This document shows, in pieces, positions 26,061 through 34,300 of a stretch of DNA of 64,000 nucleotides (positions are counted from its first letter, which is position 1; each line of letters starts with the position of its first letter). The DNA is from Sphingomonas sp. Y57 (GTDB taxonomy: Bacteria > Pseudomonadota > Alphaproteobacteria > Sphingomonadales > Sphingomonadaceae), in the NCBI RefSeq assembly GCF_001015195.1, contig NZ_LDES01000046.1, positions 1 to 64,000 on the forward strand. Direction: 5' to 3'. A model generated the notes under the pieces. That model was not told the DNA's origin. It saw only the letters and a list, made by a program, of their open reading frames with translations, and searched no databases. The position numbers and the translations under genes were made by a program.

Positions 26061-26367
26061 GCATGATCACCTCCCATCGCAACCGGCGCGCGCTCCAGAA
26101 CTACGGCTATTTTAGTCGTATTGGCCCGTTTCTGCCAGCTCAAAGAGGTTGCCGAAGGGCCGTGTCGTGCTGGCGCCGATTTGCTGATTCGGGCAATCGA
26201 GGCGTTGTCGTCAGTGAAGCGTAGGTTCTGCGGGCTGGCTTTTGCAGTAAAGCTGGAAGAGTGCGCCTTCGGTGTGACCCAACTATTTGGGGCACGCATC
26301 TGCGATCGGGTGCGATTTGAGCAGGAAGGCGGCCCCGACCTTTCGGCCGGGGCCTCGTGACGCCGCC
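26061..26367. other. Gap with operator palindrome and hairpin
   Basis: No convincing gene. At 26104-26120 is the near-perfect palindrome ACGGCTA-TTT-TAGTCGT, whose complement contains TAAAAT, a possible -10 for the XRE gene. At 26331-26354 GGCCCCG and CGGGGCC form a GC-rich hairpin just after the end of the DUF736 gene and may be its terminator, though no T-run follows. Short open frames in both directions here have no family character. Confidence 0.55.
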
Positions 26368-26694
26368 TCAGTCTGCGCGGCGGCCGTTGGGGCGGGACCA
26401 GATCAGCGAGTAACCTTCACCGTCCTCGTCATCGAAGAGGTTGGCGTAGATCGGAGCGTTGAAGCTCGGATCGTCGAGCTTGAGGCCCAGATAGTCGCGG
26501 CCCTCGTTGGAGCGCTTGGACCAGGCGGCGCCGATCTCGGCGCGGCCGACCAGGACCCGGTGGCTGGGGGCGTTCTCGCCGCTGGCGCGCAGGTCGGGGA
26601 CGATGCGCACGCCCTTGGCCTGGACGCTGAGGGTAACGATTTCACCGCCGAATTCGTTCGAGCCGGTCTTCTTGAAGGTGCCGATGGTCGCCAT
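26368..26694 (-). CDS. DUF736 family protein, copy 2
   Basis: 108-residue DUF736 protein starting MATIGTFKKTGSNEFGGEIV at the ATG at 26694. Landmarks are SHRVLVGRAEIGAAWSKRSN, GRDYLGLKLDDPSFNAPIYA and the C-terminal SLIWSRPNGRR. It is clearly related to copy 1 at 20574-20921 but diverged. It has its own leader, which resembles that of the DUF2493 gene (29978), so the two may be co-regulated. The biochemical role is unknown. Confidence 0.9.
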   Translation of the reverse strand: MATIGTFKKTGSNEFGGEIVTLSVQAKGVRIVPDLRASGENAPSHRVLVGRAEIGAAWSKRSNEGRDYLGLKLDDPSFNAPIYANLFDDEDGEGYSLIWSRPNGRRAD

Positions 26695-27266
26695 TGTAAG
26701 TCTCCGTTTTCCGTTTCGAGCCCGCACCATTGCGGCCTCGATGGCGATCGACCGGACGGAGGCGAGCGACGACACATCGCTTGCGACCGCAGCAAAGCGG
26801 AGGATGGCGCAGGCCCGACTTTGTTGTTTCGCGAGGAATGACGGCGCAGCCGGCAGGGGAAGAAAGTCGGGACCAGCCGTTGTGGCTTAGGCGCTCGAGG
26901 CAACGCCGTCCTTCGGCCAGATCAGGCCATTGAAGAGGCCGTTTTGGCGCGGGTGCCGGACGGACCGACGGCGGAGACGGCGGCGACCTTCGCATTGGCC
27001 CGGGAAGTCCGACCGGCGATCGCAGGCGTAGACCTCCCTCGAACAGGCCTGCGCTGCGCATTTCGCCATTCCGCCAGCTCTGACGAAACGCCTCGACGCT
27101 GAGGGGCTGCCGGCCACGATGTCGTTGCCGCCCCGACGCGCTCCTTCGTTCCGTGACAGGTGGGCGCAGCCGATGTTTCGCGATGCCGCTTCCCCATCGG
27201 GCGACCAGATGGCGTGGAGGGCAAAGGTATATGCCGCTGGATCCCGCCGCGATGGGCGCTGCGGGT
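26695..27266. other. 572-base gap with a repeated leader
   Basis: No convincing coding region. Open frames on the minus strand (for example 26922-27224) are Arg/Ser/Pro-rich and lack family features. The part next to the DUF736 start (about 26700-26834) is a leader that recurs upstream of the DUF2493 gene. The remainder may be remnants of a decayed gene. Confidence 0.5.
26700..26834 (-). repeat. Shared leader, copy A (before DUF736 copy 2)
   Basis: The block AGCGGAGGATGGCG (26796-26809), followed by GACTTTGTTGTTTCGCGA (to 26834) and GCGGCCTCGATGGCGA (about 26732-26747), has close counterparts in the same order at 30084-30121 and 30011-30026. Both copies end at the start of an ICE gene on the minus strand. 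It is probably a common promoter or untranslated leader. Confidence 0.55.
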
Positions 27267-27707
27267 TTAGGCGTGGGACACATGCCCGGCAGATGGGTCG
27301 AAGGCCGCCATTCCAGTGATGCGCACGAAGGCGACGATGCCGACCGCGATCGCTCCGATGACGGAGAACACGGTCTGCCATGTCTCCGATGGCATGGTGT
27401 GTTTCACGATGCCATGGGTGGCATGGAATCCGGCGACGACGGCCGGGGCGACGAAGGCTGCGGCGATGAGCAGGCGTGCCCAGGTCGGACGGACGGTGGC
27501 GAGCAGGAATTGGCCGATGCCGAAGGTGAGGCCGGCGGCGACAAAGCCGACGACAATCGCGCCGAGCCAGCCCGCGCCGGTGCCATAGGCCCATGTGCCG
27601 GCAGTCACGCCCGCGAAGAACGGAAGAGCGAACACCGCAAGCGTGAAGAGGAGCCAGCAGAGGAAGCCGATGGCGGCGATGCTGAGGAGAATGCCGATGA
27701 AGATCAT
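27267..27707 (-). CDS. Small integral membrane protein
   Basis: 146-residue hydrophobic protein starting MIFIGILLSIAAIGFLCWLL at the ATG at 27707; a TTG 18 bases upstream is less likely. Four membrane helices are visible, at about residues 3-35, 42-70, 80-95 and 112-130. The C-terminus is short and polar (ITGMAAFDPSAGHVSHA). Membrane proteins of this type recur in the accessory part of such ICEs; the function is unknown. Confidence 0.75.
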   Translation of the reverse strand: MIFIGILLSIAAIGFLCWLLFTLAVFALPFFAGVTAGTWAYGTGAGWLGAIVVGFVAAGLTFGIGQFLLATVRPTWARLLIAAAFVAPAVVAGFHATHGIVKHTMPSETWQTVFSVIGAIAVGIVAFVRITGMAAFDPSAGHVSHA

Positions 27708-27841
27708 GGTGGTGTCTTTCGTCAAATGTCAGACGGATGCGCCTCCACCACCACCACGGCGCACATGCGAGATTAGCAGAATTCGAGCCGCAGGGGGAGC
27801 AGAAGCGTGAAGCGTCCGCCGACTGCGCGACCCGGTTCGCC

Positions 27842-28009
27842 TCATGAGGCGAAGGGGTCGATTTCGCCGACGATGGCGTTTTCATCGCCATCATATTCCG
27901 ACGCCGGGGTGACGGAGAGCGTGCCGTCTCCGGCGCGATAGATGACGATGGCCGCCATCAGGGTGGTAGCGAGGCTGAAGGCGAAGGCGTGAGCGGTTTG
28001 GAAGGACAT
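27842..28009 (-). CDS. Small single-pass membrane protein
   Basis: 55-residue protein starting MSFQTAHAFAFSLATTLMAA at the ATG at 28009. It has one hydrophobic helix (about residues 8-26) and an acidic tail (ASEYDGDENAIVGEIDPFAS). Its length, composition and codon pattern suggest a real small gene; the function is unknown. The roughly 280 bases to the next gene contain nothing I can identify. Confidence 0.6.
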   Translation of the reverse strand: MSFQTAHAFAFSLATTLMAAIVIYRAGDGTLSVTPASEYDGDENAIVGEIDPFAS

Positions 28010-28290
28010 CGACCTGGCTCCTGTTTGAGCGGAGGTCCATCCCCCGCTGACAGGCGCCCGAAGAGTTCGGCCGGTGGCCGCAATCACCGTGCAGGCGAAG
28101 CCGGAGCGGCGGCACGCTATGCGTAGTCCGACCCTTTACGGGTTGATGGCGTCAGGCCATCGGCTGAACCCAAGGATCAGCGTCTTGAAGCGGGGGTGGT
28201 CGTCCGATCAGGAGACCGGGTTGTCTGTATGCCGCGAGGACTGTTGCTGCCGGCTCGGCTGACCTCTCCTGCGCTGCCGGTGGCCGGATG

Positions 28291-28713
28291 TCAGCGCCAG
28301 GCCTTCCAGGGATCGATGACCGTGACATTCGCGGCCTCGAATGCGCTGTTGTCGCGCGTGGCGACGGCAAAACCCTTGGCGGCTGCGATCGCCGCGATGT
28401 AGCCGTCGGGAGTAGGGAAGCCTTTCCCGGCCGCTCGGGCTTTGACGGCGAGATCCGCATAGCGGCGCGCAGCATCGACATCGAACGGGAGGACGCGGTC
28501 TGCGAACAGTTCCATCACCCCATCCAGGGCTTCGGTGAGACGCTCCTTGCGCTTGCCATCGGGGAGCGCGCCGATGCCGAACATCAGCTCGGCGATGGTG
28601 ACGCTGGAGAGAAAGAGCGTTTCCGCTGCCTGCTCGTCGAGCCATGCGCGCACGGCCTCGTCGGGAGCGGGCTTCATCGCCTCCGATACGACATTGGTGT
28701 CGAGGAGGATCAT
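28291..28713 (-). CDS. vapC: VapC/FitB-type PIN-domain toxin
   Basis: 140-residue PIN-domain ribonuclease, the toxin of a type II toxin-antitoxin pair. The acidic catalytic set is complete: D5 in MILLDTNVVSE, E42 in TIAELMFGI, D103 in FPTPDGYIAAIA and D121 in VATRDNSAF. Its start overlaps the antitoxin stop by 4 bases. It probably stabilises the ICE by killing or arresting cells that lose it. FitB is the closest sub-type by look. Confidence 0.93.
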   Translation of the reverse strand: MILLDTNVVSEAMKPAPDEAVRAWLDEQAAETLFLSSVTIAELMFGIGALPDGKRKERLTEALDGVMELFADRVLPFDVDAARRYADLAVKARAAGKGFPTPDGYIAAIAAAKGFAVATRDNSAFEAANVTVIDPWKAWR

Positions 28714-28964
28714 TCGAAGCTCATCGGTTTGGCGGGCGTCTTGTCACGAGCTTGGTCGAGGGCCTCGACATCCTCATTGGTCAAGCCGAGGCGGCGGCTG
28801 CGTTCCGCGAGCGCCGTGCCGAGCCGGAGGCGCGTATCGGGGCGGACAGCCATTTCGAGGATGTCGCGCATTTCCGCTTCGGCGCTGCGGCCGTGCTGCG
28901 CCGCCCGCACCTTGAGGGCGCGGTGCGTCGCGTCGGACAAATTCCTGATCGTAACTGCGGGCAT
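28710..28964 (-). CDS. vapB: FitA/VapB-type antitoxin
   Basis: 84-residue antitoxin with an N-terminal ribbon-helix-helix DNA-binding domain (MPAVTIRNLSDATHRALKVR) and a C-terminal toxin-binding tail (RLGLTNEDVEALDQARDK). The FitA-like segment HGRSAEAEMRDILEMAV is clear. It is first in the pair, overlaps the toxin gene by 4 bases, and is preceded by a perfect inverted repeat likely used for autoregulation. Confidence 0.92.
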   Translation of the reverse strand: MPAVTIRNLSDATHRALKVRAAQHGRSAEAEMRDILEMAVRPDTRLRLGTALAERSRRLGLTNEDVEALDQARDKTPAKPMSFE

Positions 28965-28993
28965 GATAGCGCCTCCTGCAAGTTTGATAGCAG

Positions 28994-29021
28994 TGATGGC
29001 ATAATATCAGAATTGCCATCA
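28994..29021. promoter_or_regulatory. Candidate operator of the VapBC pair
   Basis: TGATGGCA and TGCCATCA (28994-29001 and 29014-29021) form a perfect 8-base inverted repeat with a 12-base AT-rich spacer containing ATAATATCAG. It lies 30 bases upstream of the antitoxin start. RHH antitoxins commonly bind such repeats with the toxin as co-repressor. Confidence 0.65.
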
Positions 29022-29051
29022 ATTTTTCAAGGTAGCCGGTCCCGGCGGCGC

Positions 29052-29978
29052 TTACGCGCCGCCCGAGCCGAAGCGATAGACCGGGATGCCCATCTTGCGG
29101 GCCTTGTCGGCCAGGTTGTCCTGAATGCCCGTGCCGGGGAAGATCACGACCCCGATCGGCACGATGCCGAGCATCTGGTCATTGCGTTTGAACGGTGCGG
29201 CCTTGGCGTGCTTCGTCCAGTCCGGCTTGAAGGCGACTTGCGGCACCTTGCGGCTGTCGGCCCAGCGGGAAGCGATCTTTTCGGCGCCTTTCGGCGAGCC
29301 GCCATGCAGCAGCACCATGTCGGGGTGCTTGGTATGGATCTGATCGAGCTTGGCCCAGATTTGCTTGTGGTCGGCGGTGTCGCCGCCCGAGAAGGCGATC
29401 TTCGGGCCGGCGGGCACGAGTACCTCGGTATCCGCACGCCTCCTTGCGGCGAGGAAATCCCGGCTGTCGATCAGCGACGCGGTGAGGTGGCGATGGTTGA
29501 CCCGTGATCCGGTGCGTTGCGACCAGGGTGAGCCGGTGGCGACGAGGTAGTGTCCAGCGGCGGCTTCGCGGAAGGTTTCCATGCCGTCGCGGCGGTCGAT
29601 CAGGTTCATGCCGATGTCGATGAGGCGCTCGAGCTGGAGGGACTTCACCTCGGAGCCATCCTGTTCGCGCTGAAGCTGCTTTTGCGCCTGCTCGTTGTCG
29701 TCGAGCTTCTGTTCGATGCGGTCCACGGCGCGGTGGAACATATTGACGGTCGACCAGAGGAGATCGGGGAGATCGAAGTCGAGGCTGGTGTCGGTTATCG
29801 TGGCGACCAGGGCGTCGAAGATGTCGGCGACGGCGCCTTCGATGATGCGGTCTTCCGGTGGCGGGCGCTGGTCCAACTCGTCTTCGGAGGGGCGATAGCC
29901 GTGGAGCTGCAAGTCCTGGATCAGATGGTCGGTCGGGGATGACTCGTGGTGTGGTTCGTAGTCGTCGTGCTCGCTCAT
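29052..29978 (-). CDS. DUF2493 (SLOG-like) protein
   Basis: 308-residue protein. The N-terminal half is acidic and helical. The C-terminal half is a DUF2493 domain of Rossmann/SLOG type (AGPKIAFSGGDTADHKQIW, MVLLHGGSPKGAEKIASRWA, QMLGIVPIGVVIFPGTGIQD). SLOG-type domains bind nucleotide-derived ligands, and some act in defence signalling; whether this one does is not known. The start is the ATG at 29978 (MSEHDDYEPHHESSPTDHL). Its leader resembles that of DUF736 copy 2. Confidence 0.85.
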   Translation of the reverse strand: MSEHDDYEPHHESSPTDHLIQDLQLHGYRPSEDELDQRPPPEDRIIEGAVADIFDALVATITDTSLDFDLPDLLWSTVNMFHRAVDRIEQKLDDNEQAQKQLQREQDGSEVKSLQLERLIDIGMNLIDRRDGMETFREAAAGHYLVATGSPWSQRTGSRVNHRHLTASLIDSRDFLAARRRADTEVLVPAGPKIAFSGGDTADHKQIWAKLDQIHTKHPDMVLLHGGSPKGAEKIASRWADSRKVPQVAFKPDWTKHAKAAPFKRNDQMLGIVPIGVVIFPGTGIQDNLADKARKMGIPVYRFGSGGA

Positions 29979-30326
29979 GGGATGCTCCGTCGGCAAGGAC
30001 CGCGACCGTCGCGGCCTTCATGGCGACGAAGCCGTCGGGCGGGACGGACCTGCACCCGGAGCGAAGCGTAGGGCCGAAGCGCCAGCGGAGGATGGCGAAG
30101 GCCGCCGATTTTGTTTCGCGATGGAAAGGCGCGGGTTCGGGGTCCCCACGCGGCCTGCCGCGTGGGGTGGACGTGCGCCGCCGGAAAATCGTCGGCCGCA
30201 GCCATTGCCTTGTCCGGCCCGGCTGATGGCCGATCGCCCTCTCGAAGGCCGAGGCGCTGTCCTCTTGCCGTCACTGGCGCATCGTTGCGGCATGGGGGTT
30301 GCGCGCCACCTGTCAGCCCCTTCCGG
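29979..30326. other. Gap with shared leader copy B and a strong hairpin
   Basis: No gene seen. About 29985-30121 resembles the leader before DUF736 copy 2; the best block is 30084-30121, AGCGGAGGATGGCGAAGG followed by TTTTGTTTCGCGA. At 30144-30167 the arms CCCCACGCGG and CCGCGTGGGG form a perfect 10-bp stem with loop CCTG, directly upstream of that leader in the direction of transcription. It is likely a terminator or boundary for the preceding Toprim gene. Confidence 0.6.
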
Positions 30327-31361
30327 CTAAGCGGCCAGGTCCATGAAGCGTGCGACGTCGTCTGGAGCGAGCTGCACTCGAACGCCTGCCCGAAGCGCAT
30401 CGATACCGAGCCGCCGCAGATCCTCGTTGAAGTCCCCGAATGCCGGCGACAATGGGATGGCCTCGATTCCCTCGGCGTTCGCCCGTTCGATCAGCATGTC
30501 CCGCGCGCCGTCACCGGCCGGATCGTCGTCGCGAACGATATAGAGCCGCCGCAAAGTCGCCGGGAACAGGATGGCGGCCAGATGTGCTGCCGAAAGCGCC
30601 GGCGCCATCGCCATATCGGGCAGGACCTGCCGGAGCGACAGCATGGTCTCGATACCTTCGCCTGCCGCCATCACGCTGCCGGGCGCACCGATGCGGACGG
30701 CATTGCCGAGGAGATCGCCCATCGCCTTGCGCGGTGTGTCGATGGGGGCTTTGTCGGAGCCGTCAGGCGCAAGCCAGGTGCGGTGCGCGCCGGTGATCTT
30801 GCCAGCGAGGTCGGTGACGGCGGCGATCATGGCCGGCCAGGTCTCGGTCGGGCCATCGTCGGGCTTGTAGTAGCAGCGGGGGTGGAAGCGCAGGTTTCCG
30901 GTTCCGTGCAAAAGCACAATGCCGCGTTTGCGCAGATAGGTCTGCACAATGGTCCCGGTGATCGGTTGCGTCATGGCGATGAGACGGCGTGCCGCCTCGG
31001 GCGACCCCGATGGCGCTGGCGCCAGTCCGCGGCGTGATGCCGGCTCCGGTTCGGGGTGCGGCAGGCTGAGGAAGGTGCGCGCCTCTTGAGCAACGTCTGC
31101 GAAGTCGATGAGGCCGAGCGCTTCCCGGATGATGTCGAGAAGATCGCCATGTTCGCCGGTGGCGGCGTCGGTCCATTTACCCGCTCGTCCCTTCGGGGTG
31201 TCGCGCAGGCGCACGAACATGGAGCGGCCTGCGGCATTGCGAGCATCGCCAACCTGCCAGTAGTTGCCCTGCCGGTGGCCGTTGGAGAGATAGTGGCGGC
31301 AGACCGCCTCGGCCTGTCGGCCGAGACTGTGTGCCAGTTCAGAAGCGTCTTGCCGAGCCAT
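30327..31361 (-). CDS. Toprim-domain protein (primase/helicase-like)
   Basis: 344-residue protein with an N-terminal zinc-free primase-like region (CRHYLSNGHRQGNYWQVGDA) and a C-terminal Toprim domain. The Toprim glutamate lies in VMAAGEGIETMLSL and the DxD motif in LYIVRDDDPAGDGA. Proteins of this type on plasmids and ICEs are thought to prime or process the incoming strand. Its ATG at 31361 shares a base with the stop of the giant methylase/helicase gene; a GTG at 31364 is an alternative. Confidence 0.88.
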   Translation of the reverse strand: MARQDASELAHSLGRQAEAVCRHYLSNGHRQGNYWQVGDARNAAGRSMFVRLRDTPKGRAGKWTDAATGEHGDLLDIIREALGLIDFADVAQEARTFLSLPHPEPEPASRRGLAPAPSGSPEAARRLIAMTQPITGTIVQTYLRKRGIVLLHGTGNLRFHPRCYYKPDDGPTETWPAMIAAVTDLAGKITGAHRTWLAPDGSDKAPIDTPRKAMGDLLGNAVRIGAPGSVMAAGEGIETMLSLRQVLPDMAMAPALSAAHLAAILFPATLRRLYIVRDDDPAGDGARDMLIERANAEGIEAIPLSPAFGDFNEDLRRLGIDALRAGVRVQLAPDDVARFMDLAA

Positions 31362-34300
31362 CACGCTGCCTCACGCTCGCTGATCCGCTCGACCGGATAG
31401 GTGGCGAGCAGCTTGCCGATGATGGCGGGACCAGAGGCATCGACCGGAACGAAGAAGCGCAGCTTCCACGAGATGATCTCGCTGAAGAGGCCATAGGCGC
31501 GCAGGCGATCCCGCATGGTGTCGGTGAAGCCTGACAGTTCGATCCGGTTCGCGCCCATGACGCGCGCGCGGCGAAGCTGGAGCCCGCTGACCAGGTCGAG
31601 GATGGTGCGACCATCCACCAGAGCGGCGTAGGCATCATCGCTGCTGAGATTGGCCGCGCCCGTCGAGACGGCATTCATGGCCCAGGCGGGCGAAACCCGC
31701 CGTCCGATGATGCGTTCGCCATCATCGGTCTGGAGCCGATAGACGCGCGTCGACTCGTTCGGCAGGCGCTTCCACACCGGCAGGAGCAAACCGCTGACCA
31801 TGTGGATGGCGCCATCGGTATAGGCTGGCACTTCGGCGACTTCACGTTGCCAGACCGCTGCAAAGCTGTCGCGAGCGGCTTCCTGCCAATGGCTGTCTTC
31901 CATCATGGCGAGGCTTGCGTGGTGCTGCTCCATCGGCCGGATCAGGCGGACGCGACGTTCGATCTCGCCGTCGTCGAGCATGATGGACGGCGCCGGCACC
32001 TGGACAGCAGCGCGTCCCGACCGCGCGTTGATGAGCAGCCGGGCATGCGGATCGTCGAGCCAGCCGAGCGCCGTATCGAGCGTGGTTGGCTGGTTCCGGC
32101 GGCGCTCGGTGATGGTGAGCAGCCGCGTCTGCGCGCCCGTTGCCGGATGGGTGTAGATGGTCGTGCGCTCAGCGACGACGAAACTCTCCGCCGTCAGCGT
32201 TTCCAGCCCGACATCATAAACGCCGCTGGCGACGGCTCCGGCCACCTTGGCGTCGAGCAATTGCTCGAAGGCGGTGAAGAGGATGCCCTGAAGCTCGATG
32301 GTCAGCGCCAGCAGGCGGTTGAGGAACGTGGTGATCGGCGGCAACTCGTCCTTGATGCCGCCCTCGTCGGTCAATTTCAGGCCGGTCGCGGACTCGAAGC
32401 GACCCAGCGAGCAACCCTCGACCTTGCCGCGCACGATCAGGAGATAGAGCTGCCGCAGCGCATCGCGGGCGTAGCTCGATTCCAGATTGTCCTCGGGCCG
32501 GAACAGACCCTGGCCGCCGGTCTGGCGCTGACCGCGCGTGATCGCGCCCAGGGTATCGAGCCGGCGTGCGATCGTGGACAGGAAGCGTTTCTCGGCTTTG
32601 ACGTTCGTGGCGATCGGGCGGAACAACGGCGGTTGCGCCTGGTTGGTGCGGTTGGTGCGACCCAGACCCTGGATGGCGGCGTCGGCCTTCCACCCCGGCT
32701 CGAGCAGATAATGCACGCGCAGACGCTGATTCTTCGCTGACAGTTCGGCGTGATAGCTGCGGCCGGTGCCGCCGGCGTCGCTGAACACGAGAATGCGCTT
32801 CAGGTCGTCCATGAACGCAGCCGTCTCGGCAAGGTTGGCGGATGGCGCGCGGTTTTCGACGGCGAAGCGTTCCCCCTTGCGGACGATGCGCCGGGAGCGG
32901 CCCGTCACCTCGGAGACCATATCTGTGCCGAAGCGCTGCACGATCTGGTCGAGCGCCCCCGGAACGGGCGGCAAAGACGCAAGACGTTCGATCAGCTCGT
33001 CACGGCGCAGGGCAGCTTCGCGGCTCTCGACGGGGTGGCCGTCGCGATAGACCGGGCGCGAGGACAGATTGCCCTCGCCATCTGTGAACGGCTCGTAGAG
33101 CTGGACCGGAAAGGAATGGGCCAGATAGTCCAGAACATATTCGCGCGGCGTGATGTCGACGCGAATATCGTTCCATTCCTCGGTTGGGACTTCCGCCAGC
33201 CGGCGCTCCATCAGCGCTTCGCCGGTCGAGACGATCTGGACGACAGCGGCGTGGCCATCATCCAGGTCACGTTCGATGGACCGGATCAGCGTGGGTGTTT
33301 TCATCGACGTGAGCAGATGGCCGAAGAAACGCTGCTTGGCGGACTCGAAGGCCGAGCGGGCAGCGGACTTGGCCTGGCGGTTCAGTGTGGCTCCCCCGCT
33401 GTCTGGGCTGCCGGTGATGTTGGCCGCCTGCATCGCGGCGTCGAGATGATTGTGGATGACGGCGAAGGCGCTGGCGTAGGCATCGTAGATACGCCGCTGC
33501 TCGTCGGTCAGGGCGTGCTCGATCAGCTCATATTCGACGCCATCGTAGGAGAGCGAGCGGGCGGTATAGAGGCCCAGCGCACGCAGATCGCGGGCGAGCA
33601 CTTCCATGGCCGCGACACCGCCGTCCTCGATCGCCTCGACAAATTCGGCGCGGGTGGCGAAGGGGAAATCCTCACCGCCCCACAGGCCGAGCCGCTGGGC
33701 ATAGGCGAGATTGTGGACGGTGGTTGCGCCGGTAGCCGACACATAGACGACGCGCGCGTTGGCCAGGGCGTGCTGAAGCCGAAGGCCCGCGCGTCCCTGC
33801 TGCGAGGCGGCAACGTCGCCGCGTTCTCCCTTGCCGCCTGCGGCATTGGCCATGGCGTGGCTCTCGTCGAAAATGATCACTCCATCGAAATCGGAGCCCA
33901 ACCATTCGACGATCTGCCGGACGCGGGAAACCTTCTCACCACGGTCGTCGGACCGTAGCGTGGCATAGGTTGCAAACAGGACGCCTTCCAACAGCGTGAT
34001 CGGCCGCCCTTGCGGGAAGCGCGACAGCGGCGTGACCAGCAGGCGCTCCATGCCGAGCGCGGACCAATCGCGCTGCGCGTCCTCGATCAGCTTGTCGGAT
34101 TTGGAGATCCAGACCGCCTTGCGGCGACCGCGCAGCCAGTTGTCGAGGATGATGCCGGCAGATTGACGACCTTTGCCGGCCCCGGTGCCGTCGCCGAGCA
34201 TGAAGCCGCGTCGGAAGCGCACGGCGTTTTCGGCATCGGGCTTGGCCGCCTGCACGAGATCGCAGGTCGCATCGACGGTCCAGGAGCCGGCGAGGAAGTC

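Noticed and set aside
26922-27224. 100-codon minus-strand open frame in the 572-base gap
   Set aside because: No family character, Arg/Ser/Pro-rich, and no ribosome-binding site; kept as non-coding.
32750-33958. 402-codon open frame on the + strand opposite the methylase/helicase
   Set aside because: Antisense shadow; the helicase motifs on the other strand are intact.
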